The position numbers were made by a program, and so were the translations under genes. A DNA stretch of 64,000 bases, taken from the NCBI RefSeq assembly GCF_004358205.1, contig NZ_SMYO01000004.1, positions 124,001-188,000 on the forward strand, given 5' to 3'. Under the pieces are notes generated by a model that saw nothing but the letters and a program-made list of their open reading frames with translations, was not told where the DNA came from and did no database searches. This DNA is from Bacillus salipaludis (lineage in GTDB: Bacteria > Bacillota > Bacilli > Bacillales_B > DSM-18226). Of this stretch, positions 54,506 through 63,823 are shown one piece after another. The number at the start of each line of letters is the position of its first letter. The stretch's first letter is position 1.

Positions 54506-54848
54506 ATGAGTAAAAAGATTTTTACAGAGAAGAAATCAAGAACCTTTCTAATAACCCATATGTTAAATGTCCTTTACAAAGGGTACACATTACTCCCAAT
54601 TATAGGTTTTTTGTTATTAGAACTAAGGAAAATATTAAATTATACAAGCGTATTTTTTAATATAAAATTAATGGTAATCCTCTGGTGAAAGAGTGGACTC
54701 CAACACTCAATAAATGTAAAATAGTGAAGTTGAAATGATTGTAGTTCAAAAAATATCTGTTATTTCCTCTAAAAAGAGGGCTAACTTAGTCTATTTGTTG
54801 AAATGTGAATTTAGAAAACGTGAAAATCTTTTTAAGAAGCTTGAGTAG
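54506..54848 (+). pseudogene. Decayed gene of about 110 codons, unknown family
   Basis: An ATG at 54506 with GGAGACGGAG upstream opens SKKIFTEKKSRTFLITHMLN and continues to a stop at 54688. Protein-like sequence carries on in another frame (YKINGNPLVKEWTPTLNKCK) and then from 54736 (IVVQKISVISSKKRANLVYL) to a stop at 54848. The join needs at least two frame changes. The fragments resemble the N-terminal accessory regions of transferases in this locus, but identity is not certain. Confidence 0.5.
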
Positions 54849-54875
54849 TAAGTATCTCTAAAGGGGCTACAATTT

Positions 54876-57800
54876 ATGAATAAAAAAGTTATTAGAAGAA
54901 GAATTAAATTTATTATAGAACCCATTTTTAACTATTTTAAAAAAGCAAATCATCGTAGAAATGTTCAATATACCCGTTGTTATGAAAAATTAGATGTAGT
55001 GGATCATACGATTTTATACGAGAGCAGAGATGGAAAAAGTGTTACAGATAGCCCTTACGCTATTTTTAAATATCTTTTAAATAACCCAGATTATAAAAAT
55101 TTTACGCACATTTGGTCCGTTAGCAATTTTGAAGAATTAAACAGTGTAATCAGCCAATATTCTGGAATGGATAATGTGAAATTTGTCAAACGCAATTCTA
55201 AAGAATACCTAAAATATTTGGCTACCAGTAAGTATTTAATTAACAACTCTACCTTTCAATCATTTTTTATTCCAAAAAGTGAACAGGTATATATCAATAC
55301 TTGGCATGGAACACCATTAAAAAGTATGGGATTTGATATACCAGGAAATCCAGCTCATTCCCAGAATGTTGTTCGCAACTTTTTAAGTGCTGATTATCTT
55401 TTAAGCCCGAATGAACATACAACCAATATGTTTGTCGAGAGTTATAAGCTTAAGGGGATTTATTCCGGAGAAATTATCGAAGAAGGGTATCCAAGGATTG
55501 ATTTGACACTTAATACGGACCCTGAATCATTCAAAACCTATTTAGGCGGATTAGGTTTAGAGCTTGATCAAAACAAACAGACGATTCTTTATGCTCCAAC
55601 TTGGAAGGGGACGAATGTCTCAAGAGCAAAGAATGATATGTATCAAATCATTGCCGATATGACCTATTTAAAGAATCAAGTCGGAGAAAAGTATAATTTA
55701 CTCATTAAAGTCCATCCATTTTTATATCAGCAGGCAAAGATGTTTGATGATATCAAAAATATTTTAATTCCCGATTTTATAGACACCAATGAGTTATTAA
55801 ATATAGTGGATATCTTAATGACCGACTACTCGAGTATCTTTTTTGATTTTTTAGTAACCAATAAGCCGATTTTATTCTATGTCTGGGATTATGACGATTA
55901 TAATGAAGAAAGAGGGCGTTATTTGTCAGACGATGAATTACCTGGTCCTACCCTTTTTACGATTGAAGAAGTAAGTTCAGCTATTCAGAATATTACCAAA
56001 GTCAATATGGAATTTAAGGATGTCTATAACCAAGCAAAAGTTAGGTTTACGGGCCATGAAGATGGAAGTGTAACAAAACGGATTGCTGACTATATTTTTG
56101 GTAAGAGTATATCTTCATTAAACATACTGAACAACTTTGATACTAGGAAACAAAGAATCCTAATTTATCCTGGCGGGATGATGAATAACGGCATCACGTC
56201 TTCCTTTATCAATCTGATGGATAACATAGATTTTAATCGGTATGATGTGAGTATTTTTATGAAAACACCTGACTCAAAGGAAGCATTAAATAATATTTCT
56301 AAGGTTAATAAGAACGCAAGGTTTTTATTTCGACATGGTCTTGCCGTATATAGTCTTTTCGAAGTATACCGGGATAAATTCGTTCATAATAGAGGGGCGT
56401 ATACAGCCTTCATGAAAATGCTTTATCCCAAAAACGCATATAAACGGGAGTTTAAAAGATATTTTGGTAGATCAAACTTTGACCTTGCCATCGATTTTAG
56501 TGGCTACAGTTTATTCTGGGCAAAATACCTACTTATTTCCGATGCTAAGAAAAAAATCTGCTATATGCATAATGATTTATTATCCGATTGCGAACGTACC
56601 ATTAACGGACGCAGGCCACATCGAATTAATTTACGAGGGCTTTTTTCCGTTTATCATCAATTTGACAAGCTTGTAAGTGTTTCATTGGGAACAATGGAAC
56701 TGAATAAAAAGAATTTAATTGAATTTGCGGACGAATCAAAATTTGATTACGTAATGAATTCAATTAATCCGGAAAAGATTCTAAGATTAAGTAACGATGA
56801 AAATAACGAAACACAGGAAGTCTTAGAAGGAGAAGAAGTTCCAAAAAATGCTTCGTTTAAATCAAGGGCGATTATAAATAATCCCGGAGAACATTTTGTT
56901 TGGAACCGACCAGAGGTATTGAGTGATGCTCGAAGGGTGTCTCCTGCAAAAGATTATCTAAATAAAGAAGTAGTCATTATAAGGGAATTAAATAGAGAAA
57001 CCAATATTTATTACAAATTCACAATAGAGGACAGGATTATTGGCTGGCTTGATCAAGAATGCTTCGAACTGCTTCCGGATAGTATTCTATTCCAAAGACC
57101 AGTCAACAAAGTGGCCATTCTAAAGAATGTTCGAGGAAATGGGATTTGGACCCATCCTTATAGTGTAGAAGGAATTAAAAAAGTATCTTCCAGTTATGAT
57201 TTTAAAAATCTCTATGTTGAAGTGGATTTAGAAGCTAAAACACAGCATGGTTTATATAATCAGTTTTCTATCAATGGAATATTAATCGGATGGATCGATT
57301 CTTCTGCATTGTCAGTCATTAAAGAATTCGACTATACGAATATGTCTAACTCAAAAAGAGAAAAAGATTATTATAGAAGGCTTAATTATAATAGACATCA
57401 AGAAATTATTACCCATTTAGAAGATCGAACCTTGGAAGAGGAGTATATAAACAAGCAAGCAATTATTTCAAATCCGGAGAAATATGTGGTCTGGAGCAAA
57501 CCATATCCCAATGCAGGGTGTAAACAGGTCATGGATGCAAGTGAATGGTCGGTTTGCGAAGTTTATGTTATAAAAAATAATCGAACAGATAAAGGAACTT
57601 TCTATCAGTTTTCCAGTAAAGGAAAAACAATTGGCTGGTTAGATATGAATGCTTTCACTTTTATCGAAGAACCAATTATTGAAGTAGAAACAACACAGGC
57701 TGAGGGAATTCAAACAGCTAATGGATTAATCCCTGAACCATCAAAGCGTGATTATAATTTTATCAATATGGGAAGGTTATCCCCGGAAAAAGCCCAGGAT

Positions 57801-58253
57801 AACTTGATTAAAGCTTTTGGTCATTTTCATAGAGGCTTTAAAAATTCCAAGCTTTATATTTTAGGAGAGGGCCCATTAAGAAATGACTTGCAAGCATTAA
57901 TCACAGAGCTAAATCTTGAAGAGTCTGTTTACCTTGTAGGACAATTAGATAATCCGTTTAAATTATTGAAAAAATGCGATTGCTTTGTTCTATCCTCCCA
58001 CTATGAGGGTCAACCAATGGTATTATTAGAGGCGATGACACTTGGAATGAAAATTATTGCAACCGATATTGTCGCCAATAGAACAGTACTAGAGCAAGGA
58101 AGGTTTGGATTATTAGTTGAAAATAGTATTGAAGGACTTGAAAATGGACTGAAACAAATGGCTAAAAATGAATTGGATTACCGTCCGGATGAATTTAACC
58201 CAGATGAATATAATAAAAAAGCAATGGATACCTTTTATAAGGTCTTAAAATAA
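54876..58253 (+). CDS. Chimeric CDP-glycerol transferase plus GT4 with three inserted GW modules
   Basis: This is a 1125-residue fusion. Residues about 1-415 form a CDP-alditol transferase (WHGT class) with YESRDGKSVTDSP, NTWHGTPLKSMGFD near 140, GYPRIDL, LYAPTWKG and MTDYSSIFFDF near 313. A GT4 N-terminal half starts at about 428 (YPGGMMNNGITSSFI) and runs to about 645. Three GW (SH3-like) modules follow at about 655-735, 738-815 and 868-945, each ending in IIGWLDQ, LIGWIDS or TIGWLDM. The GT4 C-terminal half (about 955-1120) has NMGRLSPEKAQDN and HYEGQPMVLLEAM (EX7E). GW modules bind teichoic acids in Listeria surface proteins. Here they would sit in the cytoplasm and could hold the growing polymer. 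Domain calls are firm; the role is inferred. Confidence 0.88.
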   Translation: MNKKVIRRRIKFIIEPIFNYFKKANHRRNVQYTRCYEKLDVVDHTILYESRDGKSVTDSPYAIFKYLLNNPDYKNFTHIWSVSNFEELNSVISQYSGMDNVKFVKRNSKEYLKYLATSKYLINNSTFQSFFIPKSEQVYINTWHGTPLKSMGFDIPGNPAHSQNVVRNFLSADYLLSPNEHTTNMFVESYKLKGIYSGEIIEEGYPRIDLTLNTDPESFKTYLGGLGLELDQNKQTILYAPTWKGTNVSRAKNDMYQIIADMTYLKNQVGEKYNLLIKVHPFLYQQAKMFDDIKNILIPDFIDTNELLNIVDILMTDYSSIFFDFLVTNKPILFYVWDYDDYNEERGRYLSDDELPGPTLFTIEEVSSAIQNITKVNMEFKDVYNQAKVRFTGHEDGSVTKRIADYIFGKSISSLNILNNFDTRKQRILIYPGGMMNNGITSSFINLMDNIDFNRYDVSIFMKTPDSKEALNNISKVNKNARFLFRHGLAVYSLFEVYRDKFVHNRGAYTAFMKMLYPKNAYKREFKRYFGRSNFDLAIDFSGYSLFWAKYLLISDAKKKICYMHNDLLSDCERTINGRRPHRINLRGLFSVYHQFDKLVSVSLGTMELNKKNLIEFADESKFDYVMNSINPEKILRLSNDENNETQEVLEGEEVPKNASFKSRAIINNPGEHFVWNRPEVLSDARRVSPAKDYLNKEVVIIRELNRETNIYYKFTIEDRIIGWLDQECFELLPDSILFQRPVNKVAILKNVRGNGIWTHPYSVEGIKKVSSSYDFKNLYVEVDLEAKTQHGLYNQFSINGILIGWIDSSALSVIKEFDYTNMSNSKREKDYYRRLNYNRHQEIITHLEDRTLEEEYINKQAIISNPEKYVVWSKPYPNAGCKQVMDASEWSVCEVYVIKNNRTDKGTFYQFSSKGKTIGWLDMNAFTFIEEPIIEVETTQAEGIQTANGLIPEPSKRDYNFINMGRLSPEKAQDNLIKAFGHFHRGFKNSKLYILGEGPLRNDLQALITELNLEESVYLVGQLDNPFKLLKKCDCFVLSSHYEGQPMVLLEAMTLGMKIIATDIVANRTVLEQGRFGLLVENSIEGLENGLKQMAKNELDYRPDEFNPDEYNKKAMDTFYKVLK

Positions 58254-58334
58254 TGGATAATTAGGAGTACTGCTCCAACAGAATGTATGCCGGGAATTAT
58301 AACATTACCGAATAAAATAAGGAGGTACTTACTA

Positions 58335-59219
58335 ATGAAAAAGGTTAGAAAAGCAATCATTCCAGCGGCTGGTCTTGGGACAAGGTTTTTGCCAGCTACT
58401 AAAGCGATGCCAAAAGAAATGCTGCCAATTGTGGATAAACCGACGATTCAATATATTGTTGAAGAAGCAATTGAATCGGGGATAGAGGATATAATCATTG
58501 TAACCGGAAAAGGAAAAAGAGCGATTGAGGATCATTTTGATAACGCGTTTGAGCTTGAAGAAAATTTAGCTCAAAAAGAGAAATTTGAACTCTTGGAACT
58601 TGTCCGTGAACCAGCAAAAGTAGATATTCATTATATTCGGCAAAAAGAACCCAAAGGGCTTGGACATGCCATTTGGTGTGCAAGAAAATTCATTGGGGAT
58701 GAACCATTTGCAGTCCTGTTAGGCGATGATATCGTCCAAGCGGATGTGCCATGTTTAAAACAATTAATGGATGTCTATGAAAAAGTGGGAAGTTCGGTAA
58801 TTGGTGTTCAAAGAATCCCAAAGGAAGAAACCAATCGATACGGTATTGTTGATCCTATTGGGCAGGATGGAAGATTGTACGAGGTAAAAAATTTCGTGGA
58901 AAAGCCCCCGGTCCATTTAGCCCCTTCAAATCTCGCAATTATGGGAAGATATATTTTAACTAATGAAATTTTTGATATTCTTGAACATCAAGAAACAGGG
59001 GCCGGTGGAGAAATACAGTTAACTGATGCGATTCAGAAATTGAATAGCAGCAAGAATGTTTTTGCCTATGATTTTGAAGGAACAAGGTTTGATGTAGGCG
59101 AGAAATTAGGTTTTATTAAGACAACATTAGAAATAGCCTTAAGCAGAGAAGATCTTAAAGATCCATTGTATGAATACTTAGTTAATCTTATCCATTCTCA
59201 AGCTAAAATAAAACAATAG
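58335..59219 (+). CDS. galU: UTP-glucose-1-phosphate uridylyltransferase (copy 2)
   Basis: This 294-residue UDP-glucose synthase has the same start ([20 protein letters not shown]) and the same motifs as the copy at 24819, differing mostly in the middle and at the C-terminus. All catalytic blocks ([42 protein letters not shown]) are intact. ATG at 58335 follows AAGGAGG; in-frame upstream codons add an unlikely leader. It is 81 bases after the chimeric transferase and 81 before another CDP-glycerol transferase, so it belongs to the teichoic acid run and probably supplies glucose for polymer decoration. Confidence 0.96.
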   Translation: MKKVRKAIIPAAGLGTRFLPATKAMPKEMLPIVDKPTIQYIVEEAIESGIEDIIIVTGKGKRAIEDHFDNAFELEENLAQKEKFELLELVREPAKVDIHYIRQKEPKGLGHAIWCARKFIGDEPFAVLLGDDIVQADVPCLKQLMDVYEKVGSSVIGVQRIPKEETNRYGIVDPIGQDGRLYEVKNFVEKPPVHLAPSNLAIMGRYILTNEIFDILEHQETGAGGEIQLTDAIQKLNSSKNVFAYDFEGTRFDVGEKLGFIKTTLEIALSREDLKDPLYEYLVNLIHSQAKIKQ

Positions 59220-59228
59220 AAATTTCTT

Positions 59229-59264
59229 AAATAAGGTTGCTTATATAACATAAGTAGCCTTCTA
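59229..59264 (+). terminator. Hairpin after galU copy 2, weak terminator
   Basis: AAGGTTGCTTAT and ATAAGTAGCCTT pair around ATAAC, followed by CTATTTTAATTTTC. The T-run is interrupted, so it may only attenuate. Confidence 0.6.
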
Positions 59265-59300
59265 TTTTAATTTTCTTTAAATTATGGTAGGAGCGGTTCT

Positions 59301-60485
59301 ATGTTATCTTCGATAAAAAAAATGCACATAACAAAATTGGTTTATAAAAGTTTATTTTTGCTCGTTTCCATTTTTCCTAGAAGGAATAATTTAATTATAT
59401 TTGAAAGCTTTCTTGGAAAGCAATACAGCGACAACCCAAGGGCTATTTATGAGTATTTAAAAAAGCATCATCCAGAATATCTATTAGTTTGGAGTGTCGA
59501 TCCCCGGTTTCAACAGGGATTTGTTGATAAGGGGATCCCGTTTGCCAGGCGTTTTTCAATTAAATGGTTGTTTTTAATGGCGAGGGCGGGGTTTTGGGTG
59601 ACAAATAGCCGAATGCCGTTATGGATTCCGAAACCTAGGAATACTATCTACTTGCAAACATGGCATGGTACACCCTTAAAAAAACTTGCTCATGATATGA
59701 AGGAAGTATTAATGCCGGGAACGACCACGGAGAAATACAAACAAAATTTTTATAATGAATCGCGGAATTGGGATTATTTAGTTTCGCCCAATCGTTATTC
59801 AACGGAAATTTTCAAACGTGCCTTTAAATTTGAAAAAGAGGTCATAGAGTCCGGTTACCCAAGAAATGATATTTTTTATTTTCCAAATCGTGACGATATT
59901 GCAAGTGAATTTAAGAAGGAACACCATCTTCCAGAAGACAAAAAAATTATTCTTTATGCACCGACTTGGCGGGATAATCAATACTATCAAGTTGGAAAAT
60001 ATAAATTAGATTTACATTTGGATTTGGATAAATTTAAAGAAGAGTTAGGAAATGAATATATCGTTATTCTACGTATGCATTATTTAGTTGCTGAAAACTT
60101 TAACCTGGATGCTTATAAGGGGTTTGCTTATGATTTCTCCAAGCATGAAGATATTCGGGAACTTTATTTGATTAGTGACCTACTTATCACCGATTATTCA
60201 TCTGTCTTTTTTGATTATGCAAACTTAAAGCGGCCGATGATTTTCTTTACGTATGATTTGGATGAATATAAAGACGATATTAGAGGTTTTTACTTTGACT
60301 TTGAGAAAAAAGCTCCAGGCCCGCTTGTTGAAACAACAGAAGAACTAATCGAAGAAATTAAAAATATTGAGAATGATGCAATGTTAACTGAAAAATTTAA
60401 TGAGTTTTATCAACGATTCTGTTACTTAGAGGACGGACATGCTGCAGAACGAGTTGTAAAAGAAGTGATTTTGCAAAATAACTAA
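59301..60485 (+). CDS. Compact CDP-glycerol glycerophosphotransferase (WHGTPLK class)
   Basis: This 394-residue single-domain enzyme has a hydrophobic/basic N-terminus (about 1-28) that may touch the membrane. ESFLGKQYSDNP is near 34, QTWHGTPLKKLAHDM near 118, GYPRNDIFYF, YAPTWRDN, LRMHYLV and ITDYSSVFFDY near 295. The size is that of the primase TagB (381 residues), but TagB's motif in B. subtilis is WHANGSLKK, whereas this one has the TagF-like WHGTPLKK. It may therefore be a primase by size or a stripped-down polymerase. GGTAGGAG precedes the ATG. It is the last transferase of the run. Confidence 0.92.
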   Translation: MLSSIKKMHITKLVYKSLFLLVSIFPRRNNLIIFESFLGKQYSDNPRAIYEYLKKHHPEYLLVWSVDPRFQQGFVDKGIPFARRFSIKWLFLMARAGFWVTNSRMPLWIPKPRNTIYLQTWHGTPLKKLAHDMKEVLMPGTTTEKYKQNFYNESRNWDYLVSPNRYSTEIFKRAFKFEKEVIESGYPRNDIFYFPNRDDIASEFKKEHHLPEDKKIILYAPTWRDNQYYQVGKYKLDLHLDLDKFKEELGNEYIVILRMHYLVAENFNLDAYKGFAYDFSKHEDIRELYLISDLLITDYSSVFFDYANLKRPMIFFTYDLDEYKDDIRGFYFDFEKKAPGPLVETTEELIEEIKNIENDAMLTEKFNEFYQRFCYLEDGHAAERVVKEVILQNN

Positions 60486-60493
60486 AATGATTT

Positions 60494-60529
60494 TTGCCAT
60501 CGGACTTGTTTGATGGCTTTTTTTTTTTC
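60494..60529 (+). terminator. Rho-independent terminator
   Basis: GCCATC and GATGGC pair around GGACTTGTTT, followed by eleven or more T residues. Confidence 0.9.
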
Positions 60530-60713
60530 TGAATAGTACTAATTCAGGAATATATTAGATGTTACATCCTAAATTTTCACTTTGGGGCAAGTTTTTCCAA
60601 AATCCTATTTAAAACCAGCTATGAATAAGTGATAATAATAGTATTGTAGAAAATTGCTGTTTAATAGAAAAGGTTGGATAAAAAGGCGGAAAAATATATA
60701 GGGGTGTAGGAAA

Positions 60714-63212
60714 ATGAAGAATCTTGGAAAAATTGCTCTTTTATCAACAAGTATAGTTTTTAGTGGAACTTTGGGACCTTTATCTCTGGAAAATTTGAGT
60801 AATGTGGAAGCCGCTAGTACATTGAAACTAGCAAATATAAGCTATCAAACAACTGCGAATTTAAACTTAAGGACAGGGCCTGGTACGAAAAATAAGGTTG
60901 TGACAACAATCCCAAAATCTAAAACTGTTACTGCTTCTGAACAAACAGGCAATTGGTTTAAGGTTTCGTATCAATATACCTCAAAAGGGAAAAAGGTCAC
61001 GAAAATTGGTTGGGTAAGCGGATCTTATCTTAAGAAAGTTGCTCCCACTACAGTTACGAACACGACTACAGTCAAGTTTAAACAAACGACATATCAAACA
61101 ACATCAAGCCTTAACCTTCGTTCGGGAGCAGGGACGAAATATAAAGTTTTACGTACGATTCCTAAGGGGAAAGCCGTCACAAGTACAGAAAGAGATGGAA
61201 CCTGGTATAAGGTAGTTTATACATATACTTCTAACGGAAAAACGGTAAAAGTTACCGGCTGGGTCAGTGGTACATACTTAAAAGAATATTACAAAACGTC
61301 AAATCTAACTGGTGCTTATTATTTTACAACAAAGACTGTAAGCCTTTATCCAAGTGCAGATACTAAGAAAAAAGCACTTTACAGCCTTGCCGCAGGGAAT
61401 GGCTTTTATATTACTAGTAAAGTTATTAATAGTATTGGTGAAACCTGGTATAAGGTTTCCTTTAATGGAAAGACGCTTTACCTGAACAGTAAGGATGTTT
61501 ATTTAGTCTCGGTACAATCTTTAGAGGCCGCAAATTATCAGTCCAATAAAGAGACGTACCTTTATACTTCGGTTGGAAAGGCTTTTTCAAAAGTAGCGCA
61601 AATTCCAAATGGTACGGTTATTTCCACCAGTAAACAAATTGGGGATTGGTTTGCAGTAAATTTTAATGGAAAATCCGGCTTTGTTTATTCAAAGGATTTT
61701 ACAAAGTACAGCTTACCATCCGAAGAAAAGCTGGATGAAGCTGGGGATTATCTTGCATTGACAGATGCAGTTTTACGAGTCAAACCTGATGATGCTTCTG
61801 ATTTGTTATCTTCTATTCCAAAAGGTGCAAAGCTTTCTCTTATCGCAAAAACATCTAATGGTTGGTATAAAGTTACATATAACGGGATGACCGGTTATAT
61901 TTTTGGAAACTACATACAAAAGGCTGAAGACCTTCCGCCTGCAAAAGAAGAGCCAAGTGAAGTACCAATTGCCAAGGCAACCTATTTGGTTTTGGCGGGG
62001 TTAAATCTTAGGGAGTCTAATGATACAGAGTCAAAGAGCCTCGGGGTTATTCCAAAGGGAACAATTGTTGTCCCGGCAAGCAAAACTTCTGATGACTGGT
62101 ATAAGGTTTCATACGATGAAAAAACAGGATACGTTTATGGCAATTATCTTCAACAAGTAATTACAGGTGATCCAATGGGAAATCGAGATGGTTACCAATT
62201 CATTGACTTGAGAACACAATCTACTGTAGCACCAAGTCAGATTGACAACTATATAGCGAGCTACGAAAAAAACACGGGTATGACAAGCATTCTTCATGGG
62301 AAAGGGAAAGTATTTATTGACACTGGTAAAAAGTATGGGGTAAATGTTTTATACTTGGCCGCTCATGCGATTCATGAAAGTGCTTTTGGGACATCACCTA
62401 TTTCGATAGCGAAAAATAACCTATTTGGCTTTGGGGCTTATGATGCAGCACCATATATGTCTGCTTATCGTTTTGCAAATGTTGATTTATGCATTGACTA
62501 TATTGCCCGTGAAATTAAGGCTACTTATTTAAATCCGTCGAATTGGAAGTATAATGGGGCCTATCTTGGTTTTAGCACGAAAACCTTATCGAATACCAGG
62601 ATTGATGAAGCAAGTAAAGGCATGAACTTTTACTATGCCAGCGATCCTAACTGGGGTAAAGCCGTTGCTCAGCATATGGAAAATATCCTCCATTACGATA
62701 AAACTTTTTATACAAAAGCAAGTGTAGATACTTCTTTTCCAACAAGACCGGCCGTCCCAGCAGGTAGTGACATTTTCCCTGCTAATATTTTCGCGGTCGC
62801 AAACAGCAACCTTGTCCTAGATAGTAAAAAAGGAATGAATGATGCTGTAAAAACAATTACTAAAGGTACATCGTTTAATGTCCTGGAAAAAACAAATGAT
62901 TACTGGTTAAAAGTTATGGTTGATGGCGAGGAATATTGGACGAATGATGTTAAATTTAGTTCCTATACAGATTATCTTTCCGTTCAAAATTTAGGCCGAG
63001 TAACTGCAGTAAAATTAAATGTCCGTCCAGATGCGTCGACGAACAATACACCAATTGCATCTTTATCCTTGAATGATTTTGTGCAAATCGTTTTGAAAAA
63101 GGATGGCACCTTATCAATGGATTCTTCCAAGGGATGGTATCAAGTGATGTTAGCTAGTGGTACAACTGGCTGGGTTAGTGCGAATTATCTTTATACGAAA
63201 GATTTTAAATAA
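60714..63212 (+). CDS. Secreted endo-beta-N-acetylglucosaminidase (GH73) with SH3 repeats
   Basis: This is an 832-residue autolysin of LytD/LytG kind. A signal peptide covers about 1-36. Six SH3-like modules follow (about 42-480), the first two with LNLRTGPGTKNKVV and LNLRSGAGTKYKVL. The glucosaminidase domain spans about 490-670 with the catalytic Glu in AAHAIHESAFGTS near 554, NNLFGFGAYD and YASDPNWGKAVAQHMENI. Another SH3-like pair (about 690-830, ending GWVSANYL) closes the protein. SH3 modules should bind peptidoglycan or wall polymer. ATG is preceded by GGGGTG. In B. subtilis lytD is also beside tag genes. The following gene is a broken copy of its C-terminal module. Confidence 0.93.
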   Translation: MKNLGKIALLSTSIVFSGTLGPLSLENLSNVEAASTLKLANISYQTTANLNLRTGPGTKNKVVTTIPKSKTVTASEQTGNWFKVSYQYTSKGKKVTKIGWVSGSYLKKVAPTTVTNTTTVKFKQTTYQTTSSLNLRSGAGTKYKVLRTIPKGKAVTSTERDGTWYKVVYTYTSNGKTVKVTGWVSGTYLKEYYKTSNLTGAYYFTTKTVSLYPSADTKKKALYSLAAGNGFYITSKVINSIGETWYKVSFNGKTLYLNSKDVYLVSVQSLEAANYQSNKETYLYTSVGKAFSKVAQIPNGTVISTSKQIGDWFAVNFNGKSGFVYSKDFTKYSLPSEEKLDEAGDYLALTDAVLRVKPDDASDLLSSIPKGAKLSLIAKTSNGWYKVTYNGMTGYIFGNYIQKAEDLPPAKEEPSEVPIAKATYLVLAGLNLRESNDTESKSLGVIPKGTIVVPASKTSDDWYKVSYDEKTGYVYGNYLQQVITGDPMGNRDGYQFIDLRTQSTVAPSQIDNYIASYEKNTGMTSILHGKGKVFIDTGKKYGVNVLYLAAHAIHESAFGTSPISIAKNNLFGFGAYDAAPYMSAYRFANVDLCIDYIAREIKATYLNPSNWKYNGAYLGFSTKTLSNTRIDEASKGMNFYYASDPNWGKAVAQHMENILHYDKTFYTKASVDTSFPTRPAVPAGSDIFPANIFAVANSNLVLDSKKGMNDAVKTITKGTSFNVLEKTNDYWLKVMVDGEEYWTNDVKFSSYTDYLSVQNLGRVTAVKLNVRPDASTNNTPIASLSLNDFVQIVLKKDGTLSMDSSKGWYQVMLASGTTGWVSANYLYTKDFK

Positions 63213-63275
63213 AATGAAAGTCTTGCAGTTTATATAAAAAAATAGACTTATAGAATGTTACAAAGAGTGTAGTAA

Positions 63276-63595
63276 ATGAAAAACATGGGGAAAGTGAGAG
63301 TGCTAGTAAATAATACTCAGTTTTGGCTTGATAATATTCGTTTTTCAGTATATAAGGACTGTATTTCTGTACTGAATTTGGGCAGAGTGGCCGTATCATC
63401 ACTGAATGTACGTTCAGGTCCTTCCACATCCGAGGGGATTATTGGAAACCTTTATCTAAACCAATACGTTCAATTATTATTGGATGACGAAAAAAAATTA
63501 TCACGGACAGCTCAAAGAAATGGTTCAAAGTTAAATTATCCAATGGAAAAACTGGCTGGACGAGTAAAGCCTATATCTTACAAGAACTAAAATAA
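63276..63595 (+). pseudogene. Frameshifted partial duplicate of the glucosaminidase SH3 C-terminus
   Basis: The frame from 63276 encodes a match to the end of the preceding protein: FWLDNIRFSVYKDCISVLNL, then GRVAVSSLNVRSGPST, and LYLNQYVQLLL. Near 63490 a run of eight A's shifts the frame. Reading one frame over continues the homology with DSSKKWFKVKLSNGKTGWTS and KAYILQELK to a stop at 63595. The N-terminal domains are missing. It looks like a tandem duplication with later loss. Confidence 0.82.
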
Positions 63596-63643
63596 TCAAA
63601 AAGCTGACATGCATCATATATTGATGTGGTCAGCTTTTTGATT
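63596..63643 (+). terminator. Rho-independent terminator
   Basis: AAAAAGCTGAC and GTCAGCTTTTT outer arms with CATCA/TGATG inner arms, followed by GATTATAT. It ends the glucosaminidase transcription unit. Confidence 0.88.
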
Positions 63644-63823
63644 ATATAGGGATTCCTTCTATTTTGGTATTTTAGTGGAACATAATGGATATGCATTGAA
63701 ATTTAAGATTGATAGTCTTATAATGAGTTGGTAAGTTAATTTTATGTAAATTTAAGTTGTTTTTATTGTAAATGATTGAAGTTTTTTGATAGATAAATAA
63801 CTCTTTCATAGGAGGTAACATAA

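Noticed and set aside
59301..60485. Naming this gene tagB from its length and position
   Set aside because: The active-site motif is WHGTPLKK, as in TagF-type enzymes, not the WHANGSLKK of B. subtilis TagB, so only the family is given.
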